A stretch of 64,000 bases of DNA from Cinnamomum chago (Eukaryota > Streptophyta > Magnoliopsida > Laurales > Lauraceae). Of this stretch, positions 1 to 10,529 are shown one piece after another. Location: NCBI GenBank assembly GCA_038049695.1, contig CP142456.1:45302001-45366000 (forward strand), in the 5' to 3' direction. Position numbers and translations under genes: made by a program. The notes under the pieces are model-generated. The model made no database searches. It had not been told where the DNA came from and saw nothing but the letters and a program-made list of their open reading frames with translations. Within the stretch, counting starts at the first letter, position 1; each line of letters starts with the position of its first letter.

Positions 1-797
1 TCTGGACAATGATTGCATTCTGTGGTGCTGCTGGACGCTGTGCCCCTTGTTGCTGCTGCTGATTCTGACTATTCTGCCTTGGACAGTCTCTCATTTGATG
101 GGTCATGGAACCACATTTGAAGCATGCTCCTGTCAGTGTACGACACTGTGCACTCTCATGGTTCTTCCCACAGTGGGTACAAACCAATGGATTCTGAGTA
201 TTCGGTTATGTCCTCTGATTCTTGTTCTGATGATTCCTGTGCTGGTAGTTCTACTGATGAGCTTGTCCCTTGCCTTGGACTCTAAGGATCTTGTTGTGGA
301 AGTTCTCAAACTTATAGACCCTCTTGACCGCTTCATCGAAAGTTGCAGGTGGTACTACTTCGGTAGCATCTCTCTCAATGAAAGGGTTAAGTCCCTCTAG
401 GAACTTTGCAATTTTCTTCTCCACTGTATCCACCAATTCCGGAGCATATCTAGACAATCTCTCGAACTTAGTGAGGTATTCGAGGACCGTCATACTCCCT
501 TGCACAAGCTGCTGAAATTCTATTACCTTCTGTCTCTTGATGTGGGCGGGTACATACTTATCATGGAATTGCCTCTTGAAGTTTGCCCAAACCTCTGCAT
601 CAGCCAGAGTCTTGTATTCCTCCCTAACCGTCTTCCACCATCTCTCCGAGCCAGTCATCTGCAGCTAATGGATCTTCTATCCCAAGAAACTCTTTCGGAG
701 CCCTCTTCCGAAACCACTCAAATAATGCATTTGAGTCATGTTGCCTCTGATTGATAACAATAGCGGGTTGAGGTTGAACCGGTTCAGGCATTCTTTG
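1..797 (-). pseudogene. gag: Ty3/gypsy gag, C-terminal part (element A), broken
   Basis: This is the capsid/nucleocapsid part of a Ty3/gypsy Gag read on the minus strand. The capsid-like stretch (about 658 down to 254) has the family hallmarks WW near the start, a K-Y-V-P block, an EF..L.QG block and LSRYAPELV. Two zinc knuckles follow: CX2CX3HX4C at 143-181 and CX2CX4HX4C at 83-124. They are followed by a Q-rich tail. The frame is broken by a TAG at 251-253, a TAA at 206-208, and a frame change between the upstream segment (ATG-like position 789-791, then a DPLAADDWL-type motif) and the WW motif. About 30 residues normally found between those two motifs look deleted. The rest of the element lies beyond the left edge. 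The N-terminus of the same gag is at 20295-20539. The pattern fits a Tekay/Del-like chromovirus; the lineage is inferred. Confidence 0.88.
793..797. repeat. Target-site duplication, left copy, solo LTR E
   Basis: CTTTG precedes LTR E. The right copy at 4317-4321 is CTCTG, one mismatch. Reading across the two copies restores gag continuity. Confidence 0.7.
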
Positions 798-1109
798 TGT
801 AAGGCCCCGACCCAGGTTTAGTATATATTATTATTTTTTTAACTGTGATTAGTCTCTAAGTGGGATTCGGGGATGATTAGCTTGGGTTTTTAGTTAGATT
901 AGACTTTTAGATAACATTGGGGAATTTTGAGCGCGTTGAGTTTGGTTTGACCGGGCCCGGGGTGCCCCGTGTGTCACGTGTTAGTATGGGAATTTGATTT
1001 ATGAAAAATATGGATTTTGACATTTTTGAATTTTTTATTTTGATCCCAATAACTTTCATGTTTGTTCCGTTTGCATTTGAAACCCAGAAATCACGTTTTT
1101 AGAGAAAAA

Positions 1110-1255
1110 TGGGCAAAACAGTCTTTTCACACCCAAATCTGTGCATAAATTTTGAAATTTGAAAATCATGAGGAAAATATACTTTTTGAAAACTAGATTT
1201 TTCAACGATCATTTTTGTCTTCTTTGTCGTTTCCATTCGGGACCCACAAATGATC
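1110..1255 (+). other. Conserved Ty3 LTR block
   Basis: This block contains GGCAAAACAGTCTTTTCACA, then a TATACTTTTTGRAAACTAGAT-like core and GATCATTT..TCTTC..CGT. The same block recurs, diverged, at 35900-36030 (plus; in every array LTR), 33722-33878 (minus) and 32272-32405 (minus). It is the best conserved part of LTRs that are otherwise very different. Confidence 0.7.
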
Positions 1256-1595
1256 GATCCAGTCACTTGAAACTTTGGGGCCAATGGGGCCACAAATGGA
1301 CTTAAACCCATTTAAAAACCAACCCACGTCAGTCCACTTCTTCTCCTTCTTCATTTCCTGCAACAAACCTGAGAAGACTCCCTTCTTCCTCTCATCTTCA
1401 CTCCTCTTGCATGTATTGCTTTTGATGCCTAAATTCAAGAACAAATCACACCATTGTTTTCCTCATCTCTCAAGCTTTCCAACTATACCATTTTCAAGAG
1501 ATTTCAGTTGTGTTCATCATCCTCTTCAAGGTCTCCTTCTTCTTTAGAGCTTCTCAAGGTTAGCAATGGCTATTTCTTTCTCAAATCTTGGTTTT

Positions 1596-1799
1596 ATTAT
1601 TTTTATTGACCAATCAGAATTGCCCTCCAGGACCTATAATTGTCTCAAAAGGTCCAATATACATACATTATTGGACCTTTTGAATAACAGTCAAGAAGAT
1701 CTTATGAGAATTGAACATCTTCGCATAGAAGATGTAAAACAGATATTGGACATTCTACAGAAGCATTTTGCAATTTATTTACCTAAGAATAAGTTTTAA
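1596..1799 (+). pseudogene. rpoA: Captured plastid rpoA 3' fragment (alpha C-terminal domain)
   Basis: The open frame 1566-1799 encodes, from about residue 11, the C-terminal domain of the chloroplast-encoded RNA polymerase alpha subunit. Recognisable blocks are [45 protein letters not shown] and the terminal LPKNKF followed directly by the stop. In plastids this helix-hairpin-helix domain contacts promoter DNA and regulators. Only the last 66 or so codons are present, with no N-terminal dimerisation domain, so it cannot make a working subunit. The frame is intact to the natural stop. The first ten residues come from LTR sequence. It lies inside solo LTR E, just after a splice-donor-like CAAGGTTAGC at about 1555. 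Plastid intergenic DNA may continue past 1799, but I cannot fix that edge. Identification is by recognising the protein family and was not searched. Confidence 0.85.
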
Positions 1800-2734
1800 A
1801 TCCATTGGTATTATTTCATCTTTTTTGAAAGAAAGAAAAGAAGAAAATGGCTTTTGAATCAATAGAAGCTCTTCTTCTTGCATGCAAGGAGGCTCTATGA
1901 GAGCTCCTTCTCTTTTCAAAATATTGAGTTTTTGAATGGGTTTTTCCCATGGGTTTTGGTGTAGGTTTGCAGCTGGTTGTAGGAGTTCCTTTTGGTGTGT
2001 TTGAGACCCTTTCCATTTGACTAGAGGCAAGTGAATAATCAGATTATGTGGTGCATGTTATGAAAAATCTATTCTTCTTTAAATTCCTTGTTTGCAACTC
2101 TAATGCTTTTAAATGGGTTCTTTATCACTGAGATTTGAATTAGAAATTTTTGAGTGATGACTAATACTATGTTTTCACATATTGTTTGTTACAACAACAT
2201 GAACCTCTCTCATTAAAGTTTCTGTTTTGTTTTAAGATAGTGAGGATGCATTTCAGAATTGATATCTTTATGATTCTATTATGTTAAATTCTGGTTTGAA
2301 AATATTAGTTCATTTGAATGATTAATTGAGCCGTGTATGGTCTGATTTACAGAAGTTTTCTAGCAATGGATTTATGTTCAGACCTTTTATATGGTTTTGT
2401 TTATATTAATATGAAGATCTCTGGTTTACTAATGTTTTAAGAATGCTGGAAATCCTTCTCTAAATCTCTGTTTTCAGCTTAGTTAATGTCAGAATTTCTG
2501 CAACAATTTTGTGCATGGAGAGGCCAATTGGAGCTTCTATGTTTTCCTCTAATTAGTGGTTAAATTCTGTATCAAACTTGTACATGGAATGAGATGTTTT
2601 TAGAGTTGAATGGATGATATATTGAGGCTTGAGATAACTCAGCTGTAGAGGTTGAAATTGGTTTGAAAAGGGGGGAAGGAGATGCTCAAAACAGTGCAGG
2701 AAACCTGCACAGAACTGGGCGTGCAGAGCCCAGT

Positions 2735-2885
2735 CCGAGCGGGCCTGGGCCCTTTCAGGCCCAATTTCTGGGCTGTTTTCTAGGCCATTTCAGGCCCAAT
2801 TTCTGGGCTGTTTTCCAGCCCAATTCAGCCCATTTCTGGGCTGTTTTCCAGCCCATTTCAGCCCCTTTTTCCAGCCCTTTTCCCC
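2735..2885 (+). repeat. GGGCCnnn/GGGCTG inverted and direct repeat cluster in LTR E
   Basis: A unit of about 34 bp alternates CAGGCCCAATTTCTGGGCTG with TTTTCCAGCCCA, four to five times and degenerate. CAGCCCA and TGGGCTG make short inverted repeats. It sits where the other Ty3 LTRs here carry clusters of TCGCTCGAGCGA or GGCGGTTAGCCGCC. Confidence 0.75.
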
Positions 2886-3796
2886 ATTATTTGAAGCCCA
2901 TTTAAACCCCATTGGAGCATTGTAGTATGAAAGGTATACAATGAATCGAATTACCTTAAATCGTGAAATTTAAATCGGAAAAATGATGGAATTGTTTGAT
3001 GTTAGAATTAACCGGGAAATTTATTCAAGTCTTAATATACACTTTATATCTTTAATTGTCAGAGATCTTCAGTGACACCAAGCTTTACATATATTATTGA
3101 CATTAAGGGTCTAAGTGTCTGTCAAGACGACCCGGGGTAAGCCATTAAACCACTATACATTAATTCATTCCAAGTTATGAAAATTTGTATATTTTCTACA
3201 AATTGTTTTGAAATAGATTTGAGTGGTTTGCCACATTCGGAAAATCGGTAAGGCTACTCATCTGATTCGTTCGAATTTGTCAGTATGTATTTATCTGGAG
3301 TAGTTCCTTTTATCGATTTTGGAAATGTATTACTATGATTTGATTTGTATCGATTCAGGTTTTGGTTTTGAATGGCACCACTAAGCTTAGGTCACCTAGT
3401 TGGGCTGATCACCCGGCTTAGGATCTTAAAATTATTTGCCAACTGCAGTTTGGATTCTGTTTGTTTGCTCCGGCCATGGCAACGGTTCTGTATTCCGGTC
3501 CCACGAGTAGTGGCAACGGCTTCTGTCTGTCTGTTCCGGCCATTTTATATGGCAACGGTTATTTGTCTGTGTGCTCTTGTTACTTCAGTAATAGGAGAAT
3601 ATAGCTACATGTGGTTTGCCAATATTTCGATTATTTGTCAGTTAGTTTGAAACATTTAAACTATGAAATTCTTTCATTTGTATAGATTTGGTTCATTTGG
3701 TTTACTCTTTATATATGTTTCGTTTCAATTGTATTTTTATGATTTTAAATATGACATTTAAAAAACTTGTATACCTTATCTACTTTATTCACTTGC

Positions 3797-3812
3797 TAGA
3801 CCGTCATGTCTG
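3797..3812 (+). other. Conserved LTR hairpin (variant TAGAC/GTCTG)
   Basis: TAGAC-CGTCAT-GTCTG has a 5-bp stem whose outer pair is U.G in RNA, with a 6-nt loop. It is equivalent to the hairpins at 11057, 21247, 23036, 35312 and 39220. Confidence 0.6.
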
Positions 3813-4294
3813 ATACTCTTTTGTTTGGTGTCAGATGTTGGACCCGTAGATTTTGAGGCGGAGCACGCGGTTGAGGCGGTAGAGCCGATAGTGGAGCGCG
3901 AGTGGTAGCCCAATGATTTCATGTAGATGTCGTGTTGGAATTTGAGCTGGGATAACATTTTGGGAACTTAGTTTATGACCTCATCGGTCTTCTTTTGGGA
4001 TGTATAAATTAAATATACTTTTGTGATCCTCACAACTTTAACTAACTTTGGGTTATACCCTTTATATATTTCTCTTTTGATACAGAGTTTGTGCAATTAT
4101 CTTATATCTCGTTTGGTTTTCATTTTGCAACAAGCTTCCGCATATTATTATTTGTTGTGAATTCGATTAATTGGCTGTGATGGATCGTCTGGAATCCTCA
4201 CCGCGTAACCCTGTGGGAAAATAATTAGCGTGTGCGGGTGGAATTTTCTGACCCGTCGCGCCACGTCCCCCGGATTAAGGACTTGATTATCAGG

Positions 4295-4310
4295 GCCTCG
4301 GTCCCGAGGC
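4295..4310 (+). other. GC hairpin at the 3' end of LTR E
   Basis: GCCTCGG-TC-CCGAGGC is a perfect 7-bp inverted repeat six bases before the LTR terminus. Each Ty3 LTR family here has a GC-rich hairpin of different sequence at this place. Confidence 0.6.
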
Positions 4311-4316
4311 GTGACA

Positions 4317-4321
4317 CTCTG
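4317..4321. repeat. Target-site duplication, right copy, solo LTR E
   Basis: CTCTG, against CTTTG at 793-797. Its last base is also the first base of the GTAAT TSD of copia K. Confidence 0.65.
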
Positions 4322-4325
4322 TAAT
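4321..4325. repeat. Target-site duplication, left copy, copia K
   Basis: GTAAT, exactly repeated at 20290-20294. Confidence 0.92.
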
Positions 4326-4820
4326 TGTTGGAAAATAGGTGGGCCTTTCAGATATGTTTCAAAAACTTTTGACCCACTTGTTGCAGGGATCAATTATCTA
4401 GAAGGCAACAAACTCAATCCAGGATGCAATTCCTCAAACTCATAAATCATGTACAACAATATATACTATCTAGAAGATAGAAAACAACACCTAAACATGC
4501 AACCACGAAATCTACAACATACAAGGATGTAGATTATACCTTTGGAGCTTGGTAGTGCTCTAATGGAGAATTTGAGTTCTTTCTTTGATGATGAACACCT
4601 TCACTAATCAAATTAGAATCTCCAACACCTTTTGATCTTCCACGCTATGACCCGTATCAGATTCTCTTTTCTCAAGAAGATGGTGGAATCTCCAAGAGAA
4701 AACCCTAAAGGAAACTAGAAGAGGGAGAGGAAGAGATGTGTGCAACTCTTGCATAATCGAATGGGTTGGGCGTGAATCACTATGATGGTTAAGTGTTGGA
4801 CGTCCAAGCCTCCTCTCCTC

Positions 4821-4827
4821 TTTTATA
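4821..4827 (-). promoter_or_regulatory. TATA box in the K LTR
   Basis: The minus strand reads TATAAAA within GCTATAAAAGAGG. It lies directly downstream, in element sense, of the repeat cluster at 4861-5020. The 5' LTR equivalent is about 19039-19045. Confidence 0.65.
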
Positions 4828-4860
4828 GCAGTTAGGCAACCTCCTCTTTCTAATTGAAAT

Positions 4861-5020
4861 AGAAGTCTTACTTCCAAGATAATTAGTTGCTTACTAAATC
4901 AAAATTAGAAGTCTCACTTCAAATATGATTAGTAACTTTCTCTTTTTCTAATTAAAATAGAAGTCTCACTTCCATTAGTAATTAGTAACTTACTATTACC
5001 CCTATTAGAAGTCTCACTTC
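4861..5020 (-). repeat. Four spaced AGAAGTCTCACTTC motifs upstream of the TATA box
   Basis: Copies start at 4861, 4907, 4959 and 5007 (spacing 46-52 bp). Each is a short inverted repeat, GAAGT-CTC-ACTTC; the first copy has one change. TTAGTAACTT-like spacers lie between them. The cluster is also present in the right LTR. It resembles an enhancer repeat in U3. Confidence 0.75.
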
Positions 5021-6071
5021 AAATAGAAATAGTAACTTTCTATTTCCTTTTAGAGTTCTACTATAATTAGTATATTTCTAATATCTTGGGCTAGCGTGTG
5101 GACCACTAGGGATTCCTTAGAAAGCTGGCTCCAACTGGGACACGCGACCCCACATCTCATGTGCAATCCAGGCCCACAGTTAATTGCAAATAACTCCACT
5201 ATATAAATGCAATTGCACTCCAGTCTTAGGAATATATTACAATGAAGACCCTAAACTTCCCAATCACCACAAGTAGGCCCCTCCATCTATATCCATGGAT
5301 CAATTGGACCTGTCTACCAAAATAGATCCATATCTTATTATCCTTGAGCCCAAATCAATTATAGTGATCATTTGGTACCGATCCAATTAACTCTTAATTG
5401 AAATGGGTGCGCACTTACCAATGATAAATCCATTAATTGGCACAAGGGGATATTAAAGACAGATTCCGTCTTGACCATTGAATGTTCCCACAGCTCTACT
5501 ACCACGTGCCCAAATCACCGAGGTGTTGACCTACAATTGGCCTCACTCATTGGTGACTCAAAGCAAATGAATAGATAGAAACTTGAGTTCATTAATGTCT
5601 CAGGATTATGAGCCTATTGCTAGGGAATTATGAGAGCAGACCTTAAAGTAAAGACAGTGTATATAAGGTGCTTCTCATGGTCCTTCAATACATCCAATGT
5701 ACCAGCACAATGATCCAGAATCTTACATTCCGATGATCGAGACAAATCACACTATCTCATAGTGATCAAATTGCTGCAACCTTGTCAGATGGGATGCCCA
5801 ATCTCATCACTGGTTGTGAAGATATTTAAGTATAAGATTTGCAATACATGTCTCTTGTATGTGGATCTCATCCATACACATGTATTACATCTAATATACT
5901 TGTGGACTCCGGTTCATCTCATGAACCACTATGTCATTCGTATTGGTTATGTGCAAGTATATAATTAAACACCATTCATCTCATGAAAGGAAATCATGAT
6001 TTTATTGATAAATAAATAAATTAATCAATTTATTACATCATATACTTGGTATTGAGACCATCAAACTAACA

Positions 6072-6084
6072 ATCTCCCACTTGG
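6072..6084 (-). other. Polypurine tract of copia K
   Basis: The minus strand reads AAGTGGGAGATT immediately before the 3' LTR, the usual plus-strand primer position. Confidence 0.85.
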
Positions 6085-6086
6085 GC

Positions 6087-6849
6087 TCAATGCCAATCAG
6101 GATTGCATCTCATGCCCATCCCATCTACATGCTGCTCAAAGACTTTGGTGGTCAAAGGCTTAGTAAAGGGATCTGCCAGATTGTCCGCAGAAGCTATCTT
6201 GGTGATTGCAATAGCATCTCCCTGCACAATCTCTCTGACGAAATGATACTTCCTCTGTACGTGCTTTTGGCTTTTATTGCTCTTGGGTTCCTTGGACTAA
6301 GCAACTGCCCCGCTATTGTCACAGTAAACTGTGAGCGGCTGTCGCGCCAAAGGTACCACTCCAAGTTCCAAAAGGAATCTTTTGAGCCATACTGCTTCCT
6401 TAGCTACTTCACAAGCCGCTACATATTCAGCCTTAGAAGTGGAATCAATGGTACATTCCTGTTTAATACTCCTCCAGCTGATAGCTCCTTCGCCAAGCAT
6501 AAACACATAACCAGAGGTGGATTTCCTGGAATCCTTATATTACATGAAGTCAGAATCTGTGTATCCGACTGGAATCAGCTCATCACTGCCGTAAATTAAC
6601 ATGTAATCTCTAGTCCTTCTCAAGTACTTAAAGATACATTTTACAGCAGTCCAATGGTCAGGACCTGGGTTAGACTGATATCTGCTGACTAAGCCCACTG
6701 CATGACATATATCCGGTCTAGTACATATCATAGCATACATGAGGCTACCAACAGCCGAAGCGTACGGAATTGCTCTCATTTGCTCCTTTTCCTCCGAGGT
6801 CTTGGGACCTTGATCCTTGGAAAGGTGCACTCCATGCCTAAAAGGTGTG
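6087..6849 (-). pseudogene. Copia K RNase H region
   Basis: This is the C-terminal part of a Ty1/copia polyprotein. Visible blocks are the linker SAVGSLMYAM.CTRPDI, the GYTDSDF start of RNase H, STSGYVF, then STSKAEYVA and a CDN.GAV block. These carry acidic residues of the RNase H active site (D of TDSD, E of KAEY, D of CDN). The frame is cut by a stop directly after DSDFM (near 6540) and another after CDNSGAVA (near 6297). After those, residues typical of the copia C-terminus continue to a terminal TGA at 6087-6089, three bases from the PPT. It cannot give a full-length enzyme. Confidence 0.88.
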
Positions 6850-7706
6850 ATACCTTTCTTGGAGTCCTGCATAGCAAACCGTACGAGTACCTTATCTATG
6901 TAAGCAGCTTGAGATAAGCCAATCATCCTATTTTTCCGGTCTCGATGGAGTTTGATCCCTAGGATGTAACTAGCTTCTCCCAAGTCCTTCATATCAAAAG
7001 TCTTTGCTAACCAAACTTTTATTGTTGACAACATTCCTATATCTTTCCGAAGGAGAAGGATGTCGTCGACGTATAAAATCAGAAAAACTACCCTGTCACC
7101 TTCATTTTTCATGTACACACATGACTCATCCGGATTTTGACTAAAACCAATTGATTTGATTGCCCGGTCAAAACGGATGTTCCAGCTTCGGGATGCCTGT
7201 TTCAGTCCATAAATGGACTTCTACAGCTTGCAAACTCTTTGCTTTTGGTTACTTACTATAAAACTGTCTGGTTGCATCATATAGATGTCTTCATCAAGAT
7301 GGCCATTGAGAAACGCCGTCTTGACATCCATTTGCCAAATCTCGTAATCGAGATGAGTCGCAATGGATAACAGTATCTGGATGGACTTCAGCATGGCTAC
7401 CGGCGATAAGGTTTCCTCATAATCGATACCTTCTTTCTGAGTATACCCTTTCGCAACAAGCCTGGCCTTAAAGGTCTCAACTCTTCCATCTGGTCCTCTC
7501 TTTCTCTTGTAGACCCACTTGCACCCAATAGGTTTGATATTGGCAGGCAAGTCCACAAGTGTCCAGACCTGATTAGAGTACATAAACTCCATCTCAGCTT
7601 TCATAGCATCTTGCCAATGTCCCGAATCTATGTCATTAATTGCTTCATCATAGTTACAAGGATCATGTTCCAGTTCTTCCGGGATTGCCTCGTAAGACTC
7701 TCCCAA
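6850..7706 (-). pseudogene. Copia K reverse transcriptase region
   Basis: This is the RVT_2-type reverse transcriptase of Ty1/copia, which copies element RNA into cDNA in virus-like particles. Motifs in order are [56 protein letters not shown], the catalytic YVDD (7062-7073 on the minus strand) and DMKDLG.A.YILG. A TAG follows CKL at about 7221, splitting the domain just before YGLKQ. The aspartates of the active site are present, but the stop makes the gene dead unless read through. Confidence 0.93.
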
Positions 7707-8922
7707 GAACTAGAACCTATCAGGGGGCCTGACTATTCTCCCACTATGACGAGGCACTGGTGTAACTACTGGGTCTGGTAAGGGCGGTTCTTCCTCAAGT
7801 TCGGTCATACTTGGATTTGGAATTGATTGTTCTTGAATCTCTTCCAAGATCACCTTTTTTTAAAGATTTCCTGTCCATCATATAATCTTCCTCCAGAAAA
7901 ACCGCATTGGTGCTCACCAGTACTTTCTGCTATCTGGGATTATAGAATAACCAACCTTTAGTTCCTTTAGGATATCCTACAAACGTGCATACTTCCGACT
8001 TCGTTTCCAACTTATCCGTCTTTACCTTCAGCACGTGTGCCGGACAACCCCAAATGTGTAAATGTTGTAAACTAGGCTTTCGCCCAGACCATAACTCCCG
8101 GGGAGTCTTAGGTACAGACTTAAATGGTACGAGGTTTAGTATGTACATCACAGTATCCAAGGCATATCCCCAAAAGGATATAGGTAATCCTGAGAAACTC
8201 AACATAGACCTAATCATATCTAAAAGAGCCCGGTTCCTTCTTTCCGCTACTCCATTCTGTTGAGGCATACTAGGAGCAGACAATTGGGATAGAATCCCAT
8301 TTTCTGATAAGTATCCCATAAAATCACTAAAGAGATATTCCCCTCTTCGATCTGATCGAAGAGTCTTGATACTTTTACCTAATTGTTTTTCCGCTTCCAC
8401 TCGAAACTCTTTGAACTTTTCAAAAGCCTCGGACTTGTGGTGCATAAGGTATATGTATCCATATCTTGAGTAGTCATCTGTGAAAGTGATGAAGTACTCA
8501 TATCCTCCTCTGGCTCTGACATTCATAGGTCCACACACATCAGTATGCAGTAATTCCAATAAATCTTTGGCCCTATTGCCCTTGGATGAAAAGGGTCTTT
8601 TGGTCATTTTGCGTTCCAGACAGGACTCACAGATAGGCATTGGTTCTATAACCAATGAAGGCAAGATACCATCTTTCACTAGCCTGTCAATCCTATTCAG
8701 GTTTATATGACTTAGCCTCAAGTGCCAAAGTTTTGTTGGATTAGATGAAGGTGACCTTCTCTTTAATGATGTCCTATTAATTATTTCGGTATCTTGTATC
8801 TCATACATTGTGGGAGTTAACAGATAAAGCCCATTGGTTACCTTGTCAGAACATATAAAAGTACCGTTTCTCTTTATAACAACTTCAGTACCAAAAGTAA
8901 TAGAGTAACTTTTATTCACCAA
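7707..8922 (-). pseudogene. Copia K integrase region
   Basis: The GAG-pre-integrase HHCC zinc-binding block ([10 protein letters not shown] ... [14 protein letters not shown]) is followed by the integrase core. Its D,D-E residues are visible in [18 protein letters not shown] (usually RGGEY) and [10 protein letters not shown]. The domain inserts element cDNA into chromosomes. The frame is open from 8922 to 7933 and ends at a TAG at 7930-7932. Beyond it, an STNAVFLEEDY-type continuation is seen, followed by an A-rich run near 7860 where the frame shifts, and a polar linker leading into the reverse transcriptase. The linker has at least one more stop near 7709. Confidence 0.92.
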
Positions 8923-8937
8923 ACTAGAAACTGAAAT

Positions 8938-9240
8938 TTAATTCCGTCTTAAAGACGGTACATATAGAGTATCTGACAAAACCAACTTATTATCTTGAAA
9001 ACATAAAGTAATAACTCCTATTGAGACCGCATCTGCCTTAGCATCAGATCCTAGGTTGATAATGATTTCGCCGTCACTGAGTCTCCTGGTTTCCCGGAAC
9101 CCCTGCAACGAATTACATATGTGATTAGTTGCCCCGGAGTCCACACACCAAGATTTTGAAGTACCAGTCGCAAAACTAACTTCAGAAACAAGTGACTCAA
9201 TCATACCTGAGATCTTCTTCTTAGACAGATAATCTGGCAA
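8938..9240 (-). pseudogene. Copia K aspartic protease region
   Basis: The retropepsin motif VDSGATNHIC (aspartate codon near 9139-9141) is preceded by SWC, as is usual in copia elements. Further on are LGSDAKAD.VSIG and LYVPSLRRN. The protease cleaves the Gag-Pol precursor. A TAA at 8938-8940 sits where a leucine codon (TTA) is expected, before the ISVS stretch that leads into integrase. The upstream join to the Gag zinc knuckle is frameshifted near 9240. Confidence 0.88.
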
Positions 9241-10046
9241 TTCCTTTTCCAATGTCCTGTCATACCACAATGGAAACACTTTCCTTTTGTCCCTGACCCC
9301 TTAGCCTTGCCAACACCACCATTAGGACCATTCTCCACCTTAGGACCCTCCGGAACTGATTTCTTCTTGCCTTTCCGCCCTTTGCCTTTCGGTTTGGACT
9401 TGGCAAATGATTTTTCTGTCATCAGGGCAGTTGGCTTCTTCTTCATAATCCATTCAGTCACCGCCAGCTGGCTAGAAAGCTCAGTTAGAGTCAAATTCAT
9501 CTTATTCATATTATAGTTGACCTTGAAATTGTTGAATGACTCTGGTAGTGACTCAACGATTATGTCAATCTGCGATTCTGCACCAATCGCAGCCCCTAGT
9601 ACATCTAACTCATTCAATGAGTCCATCATTTTGAACATGTGGTCATGTACTGGTGTGCCTTCAGCCATTTTGGTGCTTATAAGCACCCTTATAGCAGCCT
9701 GTCTAGCAGGCCTGCCCTATTCCGCAAACATCTCTTTTAAGTTTGATATAATATCATATGCAGTCTTATAGGATTGATGTTAATGTTGCAAAACACTAGA
9801 CATGGATGCCTGTATGTAACATCTGGTCATCTCATCGTCTTTGGCCCACTTGGTGTAAAGTTCCTTTTCTTCCTGTGATGCTTACGGTACTGGCTCATCA
9901 AGAGGGGGTGGTTTGGTAAGGACATATTTATATCCTGAAGCTGTCAGGACTATATCCAGGTTCCATTTCCAGTCTACATAATTGGATCCCACCAACTTAT
10001 TCTGGTTGAGGATGGTCGCAAGTGGATTAAAAGTATTTGAATTCAT
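9240..10046 (-). pseudogene. gag: Copia K gag
   Basis: This is the nucleocapsid precursor of a Ty1/copia element (UBN2-type gag). I take the start at 10044-10046, because the following residues (MNS..., then LNQNKLVGSNYVDWK.NLDIVL) match the usual beginning of copia Gag; the longer upstream frame is 5' leader. The C-terminal part has a basic K/G-rich stretch and a CX2CX4HX4C zinc knuckle (CFHCGMTGHWKRNC). In-frame stops occur at 9882-9884 (TAA), 9780-9782 (TAA) and 9717-9719 (TAG). A frameshift just after the knuckle joins it to the protease frame. Confidence 0.92.
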
Positions 10047-10529
10047 GCTTGAAATACTGTAGCACATAACCATACATTCAATTTAATGAATTTAAATGAC
10101 ATTAGGGTTTAGTATTCTACCAAATTTATATGGAATCCTCATAACCACTAAATTCAGAATACATCGGAATCCCAATCTCCGGGGTATGCCTCATTGGGGA
10201 GTGCAAATACCACCTAGATTGGTGCGGATCAAAGTTGGTCAAATCGGAATTAAGACTAACTATCCATGATCCCCATCATTCATTATTATCTAGGTATCTC
10301 ATACCAAATAATGTATGACTCCCGATTAGCTTTGGCCTCTAAAATACATGAGGCAAATCCTTGGAGATACTACATCATTATTTTAGTTAAGTGTGACCCA
10401 CCAACTAGTATTGCATGATAACCGTTGCGGGCAGCTCCTCCTTAGGGAGTGGGTCCCCGCCCCGTCTCACCAACACTATCCATAGGAGATCCATATTTAG
10501 TAACCGGAGAAATAAAAGCCCTCCGTGGG
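10047..10529 (-). other. 5' leader of copia K, gag-proximal part
   Basis: Non-coding. It reads up to the sharp edge with LTR D at 10530. Nothing else is recognised. Confidence 0.6.

Larger units (their letters stand above)
798..4316 (+). mobile_element. Solo LTR E, Ty3/gypsy, plus orientation
   Basis: This is a 3519-bp LTR starting TGTAAGGCCCCGACCC and ending GAGGCGTGACA. There is no PBS or PPT beside it and it has a one-mismatch 5-bp TSD, so it is a solo LTR left by LTR-LTR recombination. It sits antisense inside the gag of element A. It shares blocks with the other Ty3 LTRs here: a conserved block at about 1110-1255, a pyrimidine-rich leader at 1335-1400, a direct/inverted repeat cluster at 2735-2885, a hairpin at 3797-3812 and a GC hairpin at its 3' end. 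No gene is present apart from the captured rpoA fragment. Confidence 0.85.
4326..6071 (-). mobile_element. 3' LTR of copia K
   Basis: The element-sense start is at 6071 (TGTTAGTTTGATGG) and the end is at 4326 (TTTTCCAACA). A minus-strand TATA box and a four-copy repeat lie at 4821-5020. Confidence 0.93.

Noticed and set aside
2663-2905. 80-codon frame with repeated FWAVFQP
   Set aside because: It is a translation of the GGGCC/GGGCTG minisatellite, not a protein gene.
6081-6599. 172-codon plus-strand frame
   Set aside because: It is antisense to the copia K RNase H region, whose motifs are clear on the minus strand.
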